Below, piece by piece: positions 26,633-37,796 of a stretch of DNA of 64,000 nt. The DNA is from Polynucleobacter sp. AP-Elch-400A-B2. Its GTDB lineage: Bacteria > Pseudomonadota > Gammaproteobacteria > Burkholderiales > Burkholderiaceae. The stretch spans positions 1,558,091 through 1,622,090 of the forward strand of contig NZ_CP061317.1 of the NCBI RefSeq assembly GCF_018688355.1, in the 5' to 3' direction. Below the pieces are notes generated by a model, which had not been told where the DNA came from, did not search any database, and saw nothing but the letters and a program-made list of their open reading frames with translations. Every line of letters begins with the position of its first letter. The first letter of the stretch is position 1. The position numbers and the translations under genes are program-made.

Positions 26633-27997
26633 TTAATTATGACGGCCAATGCCTTGGTACTCAATACCTAATTCTTGCATAGCTTGTGGCTCATATAAAT
26701 TGCGACCATCAAAGATAATTGGGTTCTTGAGTTTGGCTTTGAGAAGGTCGAAATCCGGGCTACGAAAGGCTTTCCACTCCGTCACGATTACCAAGGCATC
26801 GGCACCTTGGGTTGCTACCATGGGATCATCTACCAAAGTCACTTGCTTGAGGCCTTCTGGATTGCCTTTGAAGTCTACTTCAAGACAATGTTTGGCTTCT
26901 GGCATCGCTACTGGATCGTGTGCCACGATCTGGGCACCACGCTTGACCAGCTCCTGGATAATGACGCGACTAGGGGCTTCGCGCATATCGTCAGTATTAG
27001 GCTTAAATGCCAAGCCCCACATAGCAAACTTTTTGCCAGCTAGATTCTTACCAAATCGTTTTTCAATCTTTTCTACGAGGATGTACTTTTGAGCTTCGTT
27101 CACCGCTTCGACAGCATCCAGAATCTTCAAATCACGTCCATGCTCAATAGCAGTTTTAGACAAGGCTGAAACATCCTTCGGAAAGCAAGAGCCGCCATAT
27201 CCAGTACCAGAGTACAAAAAGCCATAACCAATCCGGGAGTCTGAACCAATACCCTGGCGAACTGCTTCAATATCAGCACCGACTAAGTCAGCCAGATTAG
27301 CTAACTCGTTCATAAAAGAGATGCGGGTAGCTAACATGGCATTGGCTGCATATTTAGTGAGCTCAGCGCTCTTCACGTCCATGTAATAGGTGCGCTCGTG
27401 ATGACGATTAAATGGGGCGTAGAGTTTGCGCATTTGCTCTTTAGCACGCAGACCTGCTGGAGTGCTTTGCGTACCAATCACAATGCGATCTGGGCGCATA
27501 AAGTCTTCTACAGCTGCGCCCTCTTTAAGGAACTCGGGATTAGAGACTACGGAACACAGTTCCGATGAGAGACCTCTTTTACTCAGTTCTTCGCTGATGG
27601 CAGCAGATACTTTGTCAGCCGTACCGACTGGAACAGTGGATTTATCGACGATCACTTTAGGGGTGGTCATATGACGACCGATATTACGAGCAGCTGCCAC
27701 AACGTACTGAAGATCTGCAGAGCCATCCTCATCAGGAGGGGTGCCAACAGCAATAAACTGAATATCGCCATGATCGACAGAGGCGGCGATATCAGTAGAG
27801 AACTGCAGGCGGCCAGCAGCGCGATTGCGCTCAATCATCTCTATGAGGCCTGGCTCGTAAATTGGCACACCACCTGAGTTGAGAATCTCAATCTTTTTAG
27901 AATCTACGTCTACACAAAAGACATTATTGCCCTGCTCTGCTAAGCAAGCGCCAGTAACAAGACCAACGTAACCGCTGCCGATGATGGTGACTTTCAA
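26633..27997 (-). CDS. ugd: UDP-glucose 6-dehydrogenase
   Basis: Oxidises UDP-glucose to UDP-glucuronate using two NAD+, feeding capsule, exopolysaccharide or lipid A modification. The 454-residue protein shows [18 protein letters not shown] at the N-terminus, [36 protein letters not shown] and the catalytic cysteine in [12 protein letters not shown] (about residue 270), then [16 protein letters not shown]. The start is TTG with GGAG 5 bases upstream; an ATG would be seven or more codons away. It lies between lapB and hldE. Confidence 0.95.
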   Translation of the reverse strand: MKVTIIGSGYVGLVTGACLAEQGNNVFCVDVDSKKIEILNSGGVPIYEPGLIEMIERNRAAGRLQFSTDIAASVDHGDIQFIAVGTPPDEDGSADLQYVVAAARNIGRHMTTPKVIVDKSTVPVGTADKVSAAISEELSKRGLSSELCSVVSNPEFLKEGAAVEDFMRPDRIVIGTQSTPAGLRAKEQMRKLYAPFNRHHERTYYMDVKSAELTKYAANAMLATRISFMNELANLADLVGADIEAVRQGIGSDSRIGYGFLYSGTGYGGSCFPKDVSALSKTAIEHGRDLKILDAVEAVNEAQKYILVEKIEKRFGKNLAGKKFAMWGLAFKPNTDDMREAPSRVIIQELVKRGAQIVAHDPVAMPEAKHCLEVDFKGNPEGLKQVTLVDDPMVATQGADALVIVTEWKAFRSPDFDLLKAKLKNPIIFDGRNLYEPQAMQELGIEYQGIGRHN

Positions 27998-28043
27998 GAT
28001 ATCTCCAAGTAATTCAGTATTAGATTAGTAATTGCAGCTCAGA

Positions 28044-29255
28044 TTACATTGAGGGGCCACTAGGAACAGCTCCCTCACTTCGTCTTGGAGAGTATGCCTC
28101 CCAATAATTACAGCCCGGACACTGCCAGTAAAAACGTCGCGCGCGAAAACCACAGTTACCACAGGTATAACGGGCCAAACTGGTCGTACGCTGCTTCAAT
28201 AAACTCAATGTTGCCTGTAAATCAGACACTCTCTCTGGCGTGCCATTACTCTCAGCTAATACCAAACGGGTCTCAGCTAATTTTGAGAGAGCACTCAAAC
28301 TGGGTGAGTGCTGCATCACCTCAACTAGCATCACCTCAGCAGCCTGAGCCCCACGAATTTGGGTCATATGCTTTTGCACAATGTCGAGCAACTCACCAGA
28401 GGCTTGGGTTTTGAGCAACTCACATAGCGCACTCAAGCCTGAATCTGCTTTATCAAGCGATGTGTGCGCAGACATCCAGCGATCTGCAAGCAAATGCATA
28501 TAAGCAGGATGAGTCTTCGCAATGACAGCCCACACCTCGATTGCCTGGGCTGGACGATCCATAGCTATCAAATAATCACCCTGCAAAATGAGTGCACGGG
28601 CGTGATGCGGAACCGCTTGTAATGCCAACTGAACAGACTGTTCAACCGCTGGTAAATCTTTACGACGCAATGCTTCTTGACCAAGCTCACAATGAAACTG
28701 TGCAATCTCGGTGTGATGTGATTTTCCTTGCAAGGCCTCGAGCTCGCTTGCAGCGATGATGGCTTTTTTCCAGTCCCGCTCAATTTGATACATCTCGAGC
28801 AGACTCTCTTTTGCTGGGGCGGCAAACTTGCCTTCACCCACGCGGTTTAATGATGCTTCGGCGCGATCTAATAAACCAGCACGCAGAAAATCACGGCCTA
28901 ATTCATAGGCAGCGTGATCTCGATCACGTGGCTTTAAGTCATCGCGATTAGCTAGGTGTTGGTGAACTCGAATTGCACGCTCGGTCTCACCGCGACGACG
29001 GAATAAATTACCTAAAGCAAAGTGAAGATCGATTGTTTCAGGATCAAGCTGAGCAATCTTGACTAAGGTTTCAATTGCCTGATCAGGCTGCTCATTCAAT
29101 AAGAGACTCAAGCCCTTAAAGGTTGAACGCTGCTGACGCATGCGCTCACGCTCATCCATGCGATTTTCAAGGCGCAGATCCCAGCGACTAGCCAACCAAC
29201 CAATGCCAAACATCACTGGTATTAATAACAGCCAGGAGGTTGCGATCTGAATCAT
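28044..29255 (-). CDS. lapB: Lipopolysaccharide assembly protein B (YciM)
   Basis: A membrane-anchored TPR protein that works with FtsH to control LpxC and so LPS amount. The 403-residue protein has one N-terminal membrane segment (ATSWLLLIPVMFGIGWLASR), about nine TPR-like helical repeats from residue 45 to 350, and a C-terminal rubredoxin-like metal site with Cys365, Cys368, Cys379 and Cys382. It sits between ihfB and ugd, in an LPS-gene context that fits its role. The usual partner gene lapA is not present upstream, where only 60 bases separate it from ihfB. An ihfB terminator intervenes, so it may have its own promoter. Confidence 0.93.
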   Translation of the reverse strand: MIQIATSWLLLIPVMFGIGWLASRWDLRLENRMDERERMRQQRSTFKGLSLLLNEQPDQAIETLVKIAQLDPETIDLHFALGNLFRRRGETERAIRVHQHLANRDDLKPRDRDHAAYELGRDFLRAGLLDRAEASLNRVGEGKFAAPAKESLLEMYQIERDWKKAIIAASELEALQGKSHHTEIAQFHCELGQEALRRKDLPAVEQSVQLALQAVPHHARALILQGDYLIAMDRPAQAIEVWAVIAKTHPAYMHLLADRWMSAHTSLDKADSGLSALCELLKTQASGELLDIVQKHMTQIRGAQAAEVMLVEVMQHSPSLSALSKLAETRLVLAESNGTPERVSDLQATLSLLKQRTTSLARYTCGNCGFRARRFYWQCPGCNYWEAYSPRRSEGAVPSGPSM

Positions 29256-29273
29256 GCTGTGCAGAATTTAAAT

Positions 29274-29296
29274 AAAAAAATGGTCCGAATGGACCA
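29274..29296 (-). terminator. Intrinsic terminator after ihfB
   Basis: Minus-strand stem TGGTCC/GGACCA (29296-29291 and 29286-29281) with a 4-base loop, followed by seven T residues (29280-29274). It lies 20 bases after the ihfB stop and just before lapB. Confidence 0.85.
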
Positions 29297-29315
29297 CTGG
29301 ATATGTGCTATGTGA

Positions 29316-29660
29316 CTAGGCACCAGAACCCTCTTTAGGGCTCACCTGCTTCAAAGGCTTGTAATCAACGCGCTCACGTAATTCTTTACCTGGCTTGAAA
29401 TGGGGTACCCGTTTTTCTGGGATCAATACCTTCTCACCAGATTTCGGATTACGACCAGTGCGCGCAGGACGGTGATGCAAAACAAAGCTACCCACACCAC
29501 GTAACTCAATTCGCTTGCCTTCGGCCAAAGCGTGAGTCATGGTGTCTAGCAATGTTTTTACTGCCAACTCCACATCTCTAGGTAATAGCTGGGGAAACTG
29601 TTCCGCCAAGCTCTCCACGAGTTCGGAGCGAGTAATTGCTTGTTGCTCTTGATCTGACAT
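29316..29660 (-). CDS. ihfB: Integration host factor beta subunit
   Basis: DNA-bending nucleoid protein that dimerises with IhfA. Seen: [61 protein letters not shown] (the beta-arm with the intercalating proline) and [15 protein letters not shown] chose ATG 29660 (MSDQEQQ, 114 residues); an in-frame TTG at 29669 adds three residues but sits against the rpsA terminator. A 20-residue C-terminal tail makes it longer than E. coli IhfB (94). It lies downstream of rpsA, as in most proteobacteria. Confidence 0.95.
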   Translation of the reverse strand: MSDQEQQAITRSELVESLAEQFPQLLPRDVELAVKTLLDTMTHALAEGKRIELRGVGSFVLHHRPARTGRNPKSGEKVLIPEKRVPHFKPGKELRERVDYKPLKQVSPKEGSGA

Positions 29661-29670
29661 ATCTATCAAT

Positions 29671-29703
29671 AAAAAACCGCCGCTCTCCCAATGGAAAGCG
29701 GCG
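29671..29703 (-). terminator. Intrinsic terminator after rpsA
   Basis: Minus-strand stem CGCCGCT/AGCGGCG (29703-29697 with 29684-29678) extended by further pairs around a CAAT-type loop, then six T residues at 29676-29671. It separates rpsA from ihfB by a few bases on each side. Confidence 0.85.
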
Positions 29704-29711
29704 ATATTGAT

Positions 29712-31385
29712 TTAGCCTTGATTGTCCATTTTTGCTTTTAACAAGGCGCCCAAGTTGGTTGTGCCAGACTGCGCATCACCTTGGAGCTTGCTCATAGCAT
29801 CTTGTTGATCAGAGCTGTCTTTAGCTTTGATTGAAAGATTGATTGCACGTGACTTGCGATCAATATTAATGATCATTGCAGTTACGCTATCGCCTTCTTT
29901 CAATACATTGCGTGCATCTTCAACGCGATCTGTTGAGATCTCAGAAGCGCGCAAGTAAGCTTCAACTTCATCAGCCAAGTGAATGGTTGCACCCTTAGCA
30001 TCAACAGCCTTCACAGTACCAGTTACAAGGCTACCCTTGTCGCTTACGGATGTGTAGTTATTGAATGGGTCACCAGACAATTGCTTGATACCGAGAGAGA
30101 TACGCTCTTTCTCAACATCAATGGCCAATACAGTAGCTTCAACTTCATCGCCTTTTTTGTATTTCTTAACAGCTTCTTCACCAGGCTCATTCCAAGAAAT
30201 GTCTGAGAGGTGAACCAAACCATCAATACCGCCAGGCAAGCCAATGAACACGCCAAAGTCAGTAATAGACTTGATTGCGCCAGTCAACTTGTCGCCTTTT
30301 TGTTGGCCACGTGAGAACTCTTCCCATGGATTTGCTTTGCACTGCTTGATGCCCAAGCTGATACGACGCTTGTCTTCATCAATATCCAGAACCATGACTT
30401 CAACTTCGGTTCCTAGTGCAGTAGCTTTGCTTGGAGCAACGTTCTTGTTAGTCCAGTCCATTTCAGAAACGTGTACCAAACCTTCGATACCAGATTCGAT
30501 TTCTACGAACGCGCCGTAATCAGTCAGGTTGGTTACCTTGCCGAATAAACGGGTGTTTGGTGGGTAGCGACGAGCGATACCAACCCATGGATCATCACCA
30601 AGTTGTTTCACGCCGAGTGAAACACGATTCTTCTCTTGATCGAACTTCAAAATCTTTGCGGTAACTTCTTGACCAACAGTCAACATCTCGCTTGGGTGAC
30701 GCACACGACGCCATGCCAAATCGGTAATATGCAAGAGGCCATCGATACCACCGAGGTCCACGAACGCGCCGTAGTCAGTGATGTTCTTAACGATACCTTG
30801 AACAACGCTACCTTCTTTGAGGTTAGACATCAACTTCGCGCGCTCTTCACCTTGGCTAGCCTCTACCACTGCACGACGTGACAACACTACGTTGTTACGT
30901 TTGCGGTCAAGCTTGATAACCTTAAACTCCATCGTCTTACCTTCGTAAGGGCTGGTGTCTTTGATAGGGCGTGTATCAACGAGTGATCCAGGCAAGAATG
31001 CGCGGATACCGTTAACCATGACTGTCAAGCCGCCTTTAACCTTACCGGTAACAGTACCAGTAACGATCTCAGCTTGCTCAAGCGCTTTCTCCAAGTTCAT
31101 CCATGATGCCAAGCGTTTCGCTTTATCACGGGAAAGGATAGTGTCGCCATAGCCGTTCTCAAGAGCGTCAATAGCAACAGAAACGAAATCGCCAGGAGCT
31201 ACTTCAATCTCGCCAGCGTCGTTATGGAATTCTTCAACAGGAATAAACGCCTCGGATTTCAATCCAGCGTTAACAACGACGAAGTTATGGTCGATGCGAA
31301 GTACTTCAGCCGAAATAACTTGGCCGGTCTTCATATTCGATCGGGTTAATGATTCTTCAAATAGCTCTGCAAATGATTCAGACAT
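29712..31385 (-). CDS. rpsA: 30S ribosomal protein S1
   Basis: Six-domain S1 protein that unwinds and docks mRNA on the 30S subunit. The 557 residues match E. coli S1 (557). Six S1/OB repeats are recognisable by recurring GxVxxxxxYGAFVDL-type strands (for example [19 protein letters not shown] and [19 protein letters not shown]). Upstream of it (31386-31529) is a 144-base gap that should hold its own promoter; no clear consensus hexamers were found there. It follows cmk, the usual order. Confidence 0.98.
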   Translation of the reverse strand: MSESFAELFEESLTRSNMKTGQVISAEVLRIDHNFVVVNAGLKSEAFIPVEEFHNDAGEIEVAPGDFVSVAIDALENGYGDTILSRDKAKRLASWMNLEKALEQAEIVTGTVTGKVKGGLTVMVNGIRAFLPGSLVDTRPIKDTSPYEGKTMEFKVIKLDRKRNNVVLSRRAVVEASQGEERAKLMSNLKEGSVVQGIVKNITDYGAFVDLGGIDGLLHITDLAWRRVRHPSEMLTVGQEVTAKILKFDQEKNRVSLGVKQLGDDPWVGIARRYPPNTRLFGKVTNLTDYGAFVEIESGIEGLVHVSEMDWTNKNVAPSKATALGTEVEVMVLDIDEDKRRISLGIKQCKANPWEEFSRGQQKGDKLTGAIKSITDFGVFIGLPGGIDGLVHLSDISWNEPGEEAVKKYKKGDEVEATVLAIDVEKERISLGIKQLSGDPFNNYTSVSDKGSLVTGTVKAVDAKGATIHLADEVEAYLRASEISTDRVEDARNVLKEGDSVTAMIINIDRKSRAINLSIKAKDSSDQQDAMSKLQGDAQSGTTNLGALLKAKMDNQG

Positions 31386-31529
31386 TTATATATTCACTTT
31401 GTGCCGCCAGAAGGCCTGACGGGTTAGGTTAAAAAAAGTCCCAAGAAACACGCTAAATTAGATAATCGCGTTGTAGAGTTCCTTAAGACGCCAAAACAAC
31501 TTCTACTACTCTTTACTGCCCGCCAAAAA

Positions 31530-32195
31530 CTAAGCTGTTTTTGATTGATACCAATCTAAAACCGTCTTAACTGCTTGATCTATCGATAATTCCGATGTTT
31601 CTAGCTCTTTGGCGCCGTCTGCGACCAACAAAGGTGCGGCACCTCGACTACTGTCTCTGGCATCGCGCTCTTGCAAATCGTGCAACAAGTCTTCTAGTTT
31701 AACAGAAATTCCCTTAGCTATCAATTGCTTATACCGACGTTCAGCTCTAGCTTGGGCTGTCGCAGTGAGGAAAATCTTCAAAACCGCATCTGGAAATATC
31801 ACGCTGGCCATATCGCGACCATCGGCAACTAAGCCCGGAGCAAGCCTAAAACCCTGCTGAACAGCCACTAAGGCCTGCCTAACTTCTGGATGCACCGCTA
31901 TTGCAGAAGCACGCAAACCAATACTTTCTGTACGAATGGCATCGGTCACATCTTCCGAATTGAGCAGAATTTGGCCATTTTTGAACGAAATCACCAGTTT
32001 TTTGGCCAAAATACCCAATTCCGGGCCATTTTGAGGATCAACAGATGCTTTTTCACTCCCCAAAGCAACAAGCCGGTAGAGCGCACCACTATCCAGATAA
32101 TGAAAGCCCAACTTTTCCGCTACCAAGGAAGCAACCGTCCCTTTGCCAGAGGCGGTGGGTCCATCAATGGCGATGACTGGAGGCAAATTCATCAA
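31530..32195 (-). CDS. cmk: Cytidylate kinase
   Basis: Phosphorylates CMP and dCMP with ATP. The 221-residue protein has a P-loop GPTASGKGT at residues 12-20, the [11 protein letters not shown]-binding motif at about 35-42, [13 protein letters not shown] near 128, and RRYKQL with [10 protein letters not shown] in the lid/C-terminal part. It starts 9 bases after the aroA stop, so translational coupling is likely. Position between aroA and rpsA is conserved in proteobacteria. Confidence 0.96.
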   Translation of the reverse strand: MMNLPPVIAIDGPTASGKGTVASLVAEKLGFHYLDSGALYRLVALGSEKASVDPQNGPELGILAKKLVISFKNGQILLNSEDVTDAIRTESIGLRASAIAVHPEVRQALVAVQQGFRLAPGLVADGRDMASVIFPDAVLKIFLTATAQARAERRYKQLIAKGISVKLEDLLHDLQERDARDSSRGAAPLLVADGAKELETSELSIDQAVKTVLDWYQSKTA

Positions 32196-32204
32196 AAGCG
32201 ACTT

Positions 32205-33536
32205 TTAGGAAACGATCTTTGCAAATTCAGCAAAGTAAGTTGGGAAGGTTTTTGCAACGCAATTGGGATCATTGATCTTGAGCGGATTGGGACCAAAAGC
32301 AGCCAAAGAGAAACACATGGCCATGCGATGGTCATCATAAGTATCAATACCCTCATCAGGAGACTTCCAATCAGAAACAGATGATGGCGCTTGCACTACG
32401 ATGTAATCAGCACCCTCTTCGACAATAGCGCCCACCTTTTTTAATTCTTTTGCCATGGCCGCAATACGATCAGTTTCTTTTACGCGCCAGCTCGCAATAT
32501 TGTTCAAGCGCGTAGGGCCTTCAGCAAACAAAGCCGCAACAGCTAAAGTCATCGCTGCATCTGGAATCTCTGTGCAATCGATCGTGATGCCATTGAGCTT
32601 GCCATTAGCATTCTTAACGCCAGCAACTTCAATCCAATCCTCACCCGAAGAAATCTTTGCACCCATCAGTTCGAGTGCATCAGCAAAAGCCACATCACCC
32701 TGAATACTTTGACTACCAACACCTAAGACACGCACTGGTCCATTACCAATCACACCAAGCGCTAAGAAGTAAGAAGCGGAAGACGCATCACCCTCTACCG
32801 ATATGACCCCAGGGCTTTGATATACCGCACCAGAGGACTTGGCGGGAATCACAAACGACTGGGCATCAGGACAAGTCACCTTGACGCCAAAGCGCGCCAT
32901 CAGCTTGAGCGTGATGTCAATATAAGGACGGGAAATCAACTCACCAATCACTTCGATCCTGACGGGCTCTTTTGCAACTAAAGGTAAGGCCATCAACAAG
33001 GCGGTCAGGAATTGGCTAGAGACATCGCCGCGCACCCTCACAACATCTTTGATTCCAATATCAGCGGCAAGAATCTTGATCGGCGGATAACCTTCTTGTA
33101 ATTCGTAGTCAACCTTTGCGCCCACTTGGCGCAGACCATCCACTAAATCGCGAATCGGACGCTCATGCATGCGTGGCACACCAGATAAACGGTAGTTACC
33201 ACCTTGCATTGCAAGAGCTGCTGTTAATGGGCGAATTGCTGTACCCGCATTGCCCATGAAGAGATCTGCATTTTGTATGGGGAACTTACCGCCACATCCT
33301 TCAACTACGCAGACCTTATTTTCTTGATCGGTTACCGATAGCCCCAACTGGCGTAGTGCATTACGCATCACCTGGGTATCGTCAGCATCTAGGAGATTTT
33401 TAAGGGTTGTTGTGCCTGAAGAAAGGGCAGCTAGTAATAAAGCTCGATTAGAAATGCTCTTAGAGCCTGGCAAGACTATCGAGCCTTGTGCTCGCTTGAA
33501 TGGTCCAATTTTGATATCCGGCAAGCCACTCATCAA
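32205..33536 (-). CDS. aroA: 3-phosphoshikimate 1-carboxyvinyltransferase (EPSP synthase)
   Basis: Sixth step of the shikimate pathway, joining PEP to shikimate 3-phosphate. The 443-residue protein has [17 protein letters not shown] (residues 22-38), the PEP/glyphosate-contact [12 protein letters not shown] (about residues 95-106), [16 protein letters not shown] and RVKETDRI near 345. The GNAGTA-x-RPL motif is that of class I enzymes, which as a family are glyphosate-sensitive. It overlaps tyrA by 4 bases and precedes cmk by 9 bases. Confidence 0.97.
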   Translation of the reverse strand: MMSGLPDIKIGPFKRAQGSIVLPGSKSISNRALLLAALSSGTTTLKNLLDADDTQVMRNALRQLGLSVTDQENKVCVVEGCGGKFPIQNADLFMGNAGTAIRPLTAALAMQGGNYRLSGVPRMHERPIRDLVDGLRQVGAKVDYELQEGYPPIKILAADIGIKDVVRVRGDVSSQFLTALLMALPLVAKEPVRIEVIGELISRPYIDITLKLMARFGVKVTCPDAQSFVIPAKSSGAVYQSPGVISVEGDASSASYFLALGVIGNGPVRVLGVGSQSIQGDVAFADALELMGAKISSGEDWIEVAGVKNANGKLNGITIDCTEIPDAAMTLAVAALFAEGPTRLNNIASWRVKETDRIAAMAKELKKVGAIVEEGADYIVVQAPSSVSDWKSPDEGIDTYDDHRMAMCFSLAAFGPNPLKINDPNCVAKTFPTYFAEFAKIVS

Positions 33537-34414
33537 AGCTCATCCAAATCTTGGCGTGCTTTGCTGGCCTTGTTGAATAACTTCTCTAAGCCAGCACCAT
33601 CATTGTCAGCAATCAATTTACGCATGTGAGTCACGATGAGTAAATATTGATCAAGCTCTTTGAGAACTGCGGTGCGATTACCCAAGCAAATATCACGCCA
33701 CATCTCTGGGCTCGAAGCTGCAATGCGTGTGAAATCTTTAAAGCCTGCACCCACATGACTGAGCTTTTGATCAGCATCCTCTGAGTTCACAACACTGGCC
33801 ATCAGTGCATAAGACAAGAGATGCGGCAAATGAGAGACTGCTGCGTAAATTGCATCATGCTGGACACAAGAAATCTTTTTGACAACAGAACCAACTGACT
33901 GCCAAAAGCCTTCGATTAAATCGGTATCTTGTGGAGAGTTTTCTTGTAGGGGGCAAAGAATGGTTTGCTTACCCTCAAATAAATCTGCTTTCGCAGCGCT
34001 AGCACCATGTTGCGCACCACCTGCAATCGGATGTGCCGGTACAAACTGACAAGCTTTTTTACCCAAGACTTCTTTGGCAGCCAAAATCACATCACCCTTA
34101 GTGCTGCCCGCATCGGTAATCATTGTTCTGGGCTCGAGATGAGGTTCGATGGTTTCAAAGGCCGCACGCATCTGGGCCACTGGCACGCACAACACAATCA
34201 CGTCAGCTTGCTTAGCCGCCTCAGCCAGGTCGACTACAGCATCTATAGCACCCATCTTGAGGGCTTGATCTAGATTTGGGGCACTACGGCCGACACCCAA
34301 GACCTGATTGACCATACCTGCTTTTTTTAATGCTAGACCTAAGGAGGCACCAATTAATCCAACACCAACAATCGCGACGGTACCGTAATTACTAGATGGG
34401 TTGATGATGGCCAT
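33533..34414 (-). CDS. tyrA: Prephenate/arogenate dehydrogenase
   Basis: NAD(P)-dependent oxidative decarboxylation of prephenate toward tyrosine. The 293-residue protein is monofunctional, with [17 protein letters not shown] at residues 17-33, DAGSTKGDV near 118, [16 protein letters not shown] near 140 and [11 protein letters not shown] near 205. No chorismate mutase or ACT domain is attached. It lies between hisC and aroA, overlapping aroA by 4 bases. Confidence 0.95.
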   Translation of the reverse strand: MAIINPSSNYGTVAIVGVGLIGASLGLALKKAGMVNQVLGVGRSAPNLDQALKMGAIDAVVDLAEAAKQADVIVLCVPVAQMRAAFETIEPHLEPRTMITDAGSTKGDVILAAKEVLGKKACQFVPAHPIAGGAQHGASAAKADLFEGKQTILCPLQENSPQDTDLIEGFWQSVGSVVKKISCVQHDAIYAAVSHLPHLLSYALMASVVNSEDADQKLSHVGAGFKDFTRIAASSPEMWRDICLGNRTAVLKELDQYLLIVTHMRKLIADNDGAGLEKLFNKASKARQDLDEL

Positions 34415-34446
34415 TGGCTTATGAAATTTGTCTAATTAGTAATGAA

Positions 34447-35577
34447 TTACTGCTGAGCCAAAATATCTTTAAGGGCATCAATAAAAGCTGAATTCTCTTC
34501 GGGTAAGCCGATGGAAATACGCAACCATTGCGGCAAACCGTAATTGCCAACTGGCCGAACAATGATGCCGCGCTTGAGGAGCTCTAAATTAATACGAGCA
34601 CCAGCGCCATCATCCTCGCCCACTCTCACGAGCACAAAGTTGCCAGCCGAAGGAAGGTAAGTTAAGTCAAGCGCATCAAATGCTTGCGTTAGTTGAACTA
34701 AGCCAGCGCGATTCAATTCAAAACCTTGCTGTAAGAAAGCGGAATCCTGAAATGCGGCGATAGCTGCTGCTTGCGCCAGGCTATTGACGTTAAATGGCTG
34801 ACGGATACGATTGAGTAAATCCGTCAAGGCAGGCTGAGCCACGCCATACCCGATTCGTAAGCCTGCCAAACCATACGCCTTAGAAAAGCTACGCGACAAA
34901 ATCATATTAGGAAAGCGCTTCACCCAAGCAATTGCGTCATAGCGCTGCTCTGGGGCGAGGTACTCGTTATAAGCCTCATCCAATACAACCACCACATGAG
35001 CAGGCACAGCCATTAAGCAATCTTCGATCTCTTTGGCAGTTAAGTAGCTACCGGTTGGATTATTTGGGTTAGCCACAAACACCAACTTCGCTTTATCACC
35101 TGAGGCTTTAATTGCTTGCAACATGGCAGGTAAATCATGGCCATACATTGCAGTGGCAGCCACTTCAATCGCCTTGGCGCCAACAGCTTGTGTTGCCAAT
35201 GGATAAACCGCAAAGGCATGTTTAGAGAAAATTACCTCATCGCCAGCTTGAGCTACTGCGCGTGCAGCCAACTCCAAAATGTCGTTACTACCATTGCCCA
35301 GGGTAATCCAATCCGCCGGAACACCTAAACGCGCTGATAAAACATTCTTTAATTCAAAACCATTGGAATCTGGATAGCGACCTAAGTCACTCGCAGCCTT
35401 GAGCATCGCGTCTTGCGCCGACTTTGGCATGCCTAATGGATTCTCATTGGATGCGAGCTTCACAATCTTGTTTTCATCAAGGCCGTACTCACGCGCAACC
35501 TCGCTGATGGGTCGCCCACCAACATAGGGCGCTATCGCATGAATATGCTTTAAACCAATGTTAGATTTTGATGTCAT
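34447..35577 (-). CDS. hisC: Histidinol-phosphate/aromatic aminotransferase
   Basis: A 376-residue class II (fold type I) PLP aminotransferase. Motifs are KLASNENPLGMP, LGNGSNDILEL, NPNNPTGS (about residue 172), DEAYNEY and the PLP lysine in LSRSFSKAYGLAGLRIGYG (about residue 230). Placement between pheA and tyrA, with 4-base overlap to pheA, suggests it mainly transaminates aromatic keto acids; this copy is the hisHb of the pseudomonad supraoperon. It could also serve histidine synthesis. Confidence 0.93.
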   Translation of the reverse strand: MTSKSNIGLKHIHAIAPYVGGRPISEVAREYGLDENKIVKLASNENPLGMPKSAQDAMLKAASDLGRYPDSNGFELKNVLSARLGVPADWITLGNGSNDILELAARAVAQAGDEVIFSKHAFAVYPLATQAVGAKAIEVAATAMYGHDLPAMLQAIKASGDKAKLVFVANPNNPTGSYLTAKEIEDCLMAVPAHVVVVLDEAYNEYLAPEQRYDAIAWVKRFPNMILSRSFSKAYGLAGLRIGYGVAQPALTDLLNRIRQPFNVNSLAQAAAIAAFQDSAFLQQGFELNRAGLVQLTQAFDALDLTYLPSAGNFVLVRVGEDDGAGARINLELLKRGIIVRPVGNYGLPQWLRISIGLPEENSAFIDALKDILAQQ

Positions 35578-36668
35578 GCTGAATGAGGATATGAGCCGAG
35601 ATTTTTATAAAAAGCAGCTGTCGTTTTTAACTCTTCCAAGGCTTTAGCTACTTTTGCATCTTCAGCATGTCCCGCTACATCAATATAGAAGTGGTACTCC
35701 CATGTTCCCTTGCGAGCAGGGCGAGATTCAAAGCGATTCATAGAAACGCCATGCTTAGCTAAAGGCTCCAATAAACGATGTACGGCACCTGGTTGGTTAT
35801 CTACTGATAGCACCAGAGATGTTTGGTCTTTGCCGGTAGGCTGACACTCGTAAGTACCGACCACCACAAAACGGGTACGGTTTTGTGGATCATCCTGAAT
35901 CTGTGCGGCTACTGCCTGCAATCCATAAGCCTCTTGCGCAGGGTCTCCAGCAATCGCCGCTAAAGTCGGATCATTGGCGGCCATCCGAGCAGCCTCTGCA
36001 TTACTGCTCACTGCCTGACGCTTTAAGTGGGGAGCATGCAAACTCAACCATTGCTGACATTGCGCCAAAGCTTGGGCATGAGCACAAACCGTAGTCACGC
36101 CATCTAAGCTCCCACTCTTAGTGAGAAGATGGTGACGAATAGCTAGCACCACTTCACCACTAATCCGCATCGGAGAATCTAGAAGCAAGTCCAAGGTTCT
36201 TGAAATCGCACCCTCACTGGAATTTTCTACAGGCACAACACCAAACTGCGCCGCGCCCTTCTCTACTGCCTTAAATACTTCATCCAAACTGTTGCAAGGA
36301 AGACCGGCAATCGAGTGGCCAAAATAGGTTTGCGCTGCTTGCTCTGAAAATGTGCCTACTGGCCCAAGATAAGCAATTGTCTGACGCGCTTCTAAAGCAC
36401 GACAGGCAGACATCACCTCACGCCAAATGGCAGCGATACCATCAGGCAACAACGGACCCTTACTGAGTTCCTGTAAACGCGCAACTACTTGACGCTCACG
36501 CTCTGGCCTAAACACGGGCGATGAAAACCCACCTTTAATATGGCCAACCTCTTGAGCAGCTTTTGCACGCTGTGATAACAATTCTAAAATCTGCGCATCC
36601 AACATATCAATCTTGTCGCGGATTGGCGCTAGGCGCTGTTCTTCGGTACTCTGGTCTTTAGAGCTCAT
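35574..36668 (-). CDS. pheA: Bifunctional chorismate mutase/prephenate dehydratase
   Basis: Converts chorismate to prephenate and then phenylpyruvate. The 364-residue protein has an AroQ chorismate mutase domain (about residues 10-95, with RAKAAQEVGHIKG), prephenate dehydratase (about 98-275, from AYLGPVGTFSEQAA through VPVENSSEGAISRTLDLL and NRTRFVVVG), and a C-terminal ACT domain (about 285-360) containing ESRPARKGTWEYHFYID for phenylalanine feedback. It overlaps serC by one base (TAATG) and hisC by 4. Confidence 0.97.
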   Translation of the reverse strand: MSSKDQSTEEQRLAPIRDKIDMLDAQILELLSQRAKAAQEVGHIKGGFSSPVFRPERERQVVARLQELSKGPLLPDGIAAIWREVMSACRALEARQTIAYLGPVGTFSEQAAQTYFGHSIAGLPCNSLDEVFKAVEKGAAQFGVVPVENSSEGAISRTLDLLLDSPMRISGEVVLAIRHHLLTKSGSLDGVTTVCAHAQALAQCQQWLSLHAPHLKRQAVSSNAEAARMAANDPTLAAIAGDPAQEAYGLQAVAAQIQDDPQNRTRFVVVGTYECQPTGKDQTSLVLSVDNQPGAVHRLLEPLAKHGVSMNRFESRPARKGTWEYHFYIDVAGHAEDAKVAKALEELKTTAAFYKNLGSYPHSA

Positions 36669-37765
36669 TAGGCACGCCTTTCAAAGTCACGCATAAATTC
36701 CACTAAGGCTTTAACGCCCTCAAGCGGCATTGCGTTGTAAATACTAGCGCGCATACCGCCTGCCGCCTTATGACCGCGCAAGGCAACTAAGCCTGATGCA
36801 TTGGATTGCTCCAAAAACTGGGCATTTAAGTTCTCATCCTTCAAAAAGAATGTGACATTCATTCTGGAGCGATATTCCTTGGTAACGCGAGTCTCATACA
36901 AGCTACTTTGATCTAGGAAGTTATAGAGCAAGTCTGCTTTTTCTTGATTGCGTTTCTCAATCGCTTTTACACCGCCTTGCTTCATCAACCACTTAAAGCC
37001 AAGACCAGCCATATAGATGGCAAAGGTAGGTGGCGTGTTCAACATGGAATCAGTTGCCGCTTGCTTAGACCAGTCCCAAATCGATGGTGTAATTTTCATA
37101 CTGTGCCCCATCAGATCTTTGCGAATGATCACAATCGTTACGCCGGATGGGCCAATATTTTTTTGAGCGCCGCCAAACCAAACGCCACACTTTGTGACAT
37201 CGATTTCTCTAGAGAGCATATTGCTAGAAATATCTGCGACCAATAACTTGCCATTGACATCGGGAACATCGGGGAACTCTACGCCACCAATGGTTTCATT
37301 CGCACAGTAATGAACATAAGCAGCATCATCTGATAGCTGCCAACTAGAGCGATCTGGGATCGTATTGAATTTTTCAGCCGCAGAAGAGGCTGCTAGATGA
37401 GCAACGCCATACTTGTCCGCTTCTTTATACGACTTTTCTGACCAAATGCCAGTTACTAAAAAATCGGCCTTGGGGCCATTTTTGGCCAAAGGCATCAGGT
37501 TCATGGGGATGGCAGCATTCTGACCCAAACCACCACCTTGAAGCATCAATATTTCATAGGAGTCAGGAATGCCCATGAGGGTACGTAAGTCTTGCAGCAC
37601 TTCCTCATACAAGGCCATGAACTCTTTGCCCCGATGACTGACTTCCATGACGCTGGCGCCCAAGCCCCGCCAATTCAACATCTCTGCAGCAGCCTGCCTC
37701 AATACCTCTTCAGGCAAGGTAGCGGGCCCCGCAGCGAAATTGAAAATGCGGCGGTCAAACGTCAT
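36668..37765 (-). CDS. serC: Phosphoserine aminotransferase
   Basis: Makes 3-phosphoserine from 3-phosphohydroxypyruvate and also acts in pyridoxal 5'-phosphate synthesis. The 365-residue PLP enzyme shows NFAAGPATLPEEVL at the start, MEVSHRGKEF, the PLP lysine in WFGGAQKNIGPSGV (about residue 198), and LRGHKAAGGMRASIYNAM at the C-terminus. First enzyme of the serC-pheA-hisC-tyrA-aroA run, 31 bases downstream of gyrA. Confidence 0.97.
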   Translation of the reverse strand: MTFDRRIFNFAAGPATLPEEVLRQAAAEMLNWRGLGASVMEVSHRGKEFMALYEEVLQDLRTLMGIPDSYEILMLQGGGLGQNAAIPMNLMPLAKNGPKADFLVTGIWSEKSYKEADKYGVAHLAASSAAEKFNTIPDRSSWQLSDDAAYVHYCANETIGGVEFPDVPDVNGKLLVADISSNMLSREIDVTKCGVWFGGAQKNIGPSGVTIVIIRKDLMGHSMKITPSIWDWSKQAATDSMLNTPPTFAIYMAGLGFKWLMKQGGVKAIEKRNQEKADLLYNFLDQSSLYETRVTKEYRSRMNVTFFLKDENLNAQFLEQSNASGLVALRGHKAAGGMRASIYNAMPLEGVKALVEFMRDFERRA

Positions 37766-37796
37766 GATGAGTTAGTTGACCTTATGTGGATGCCAA

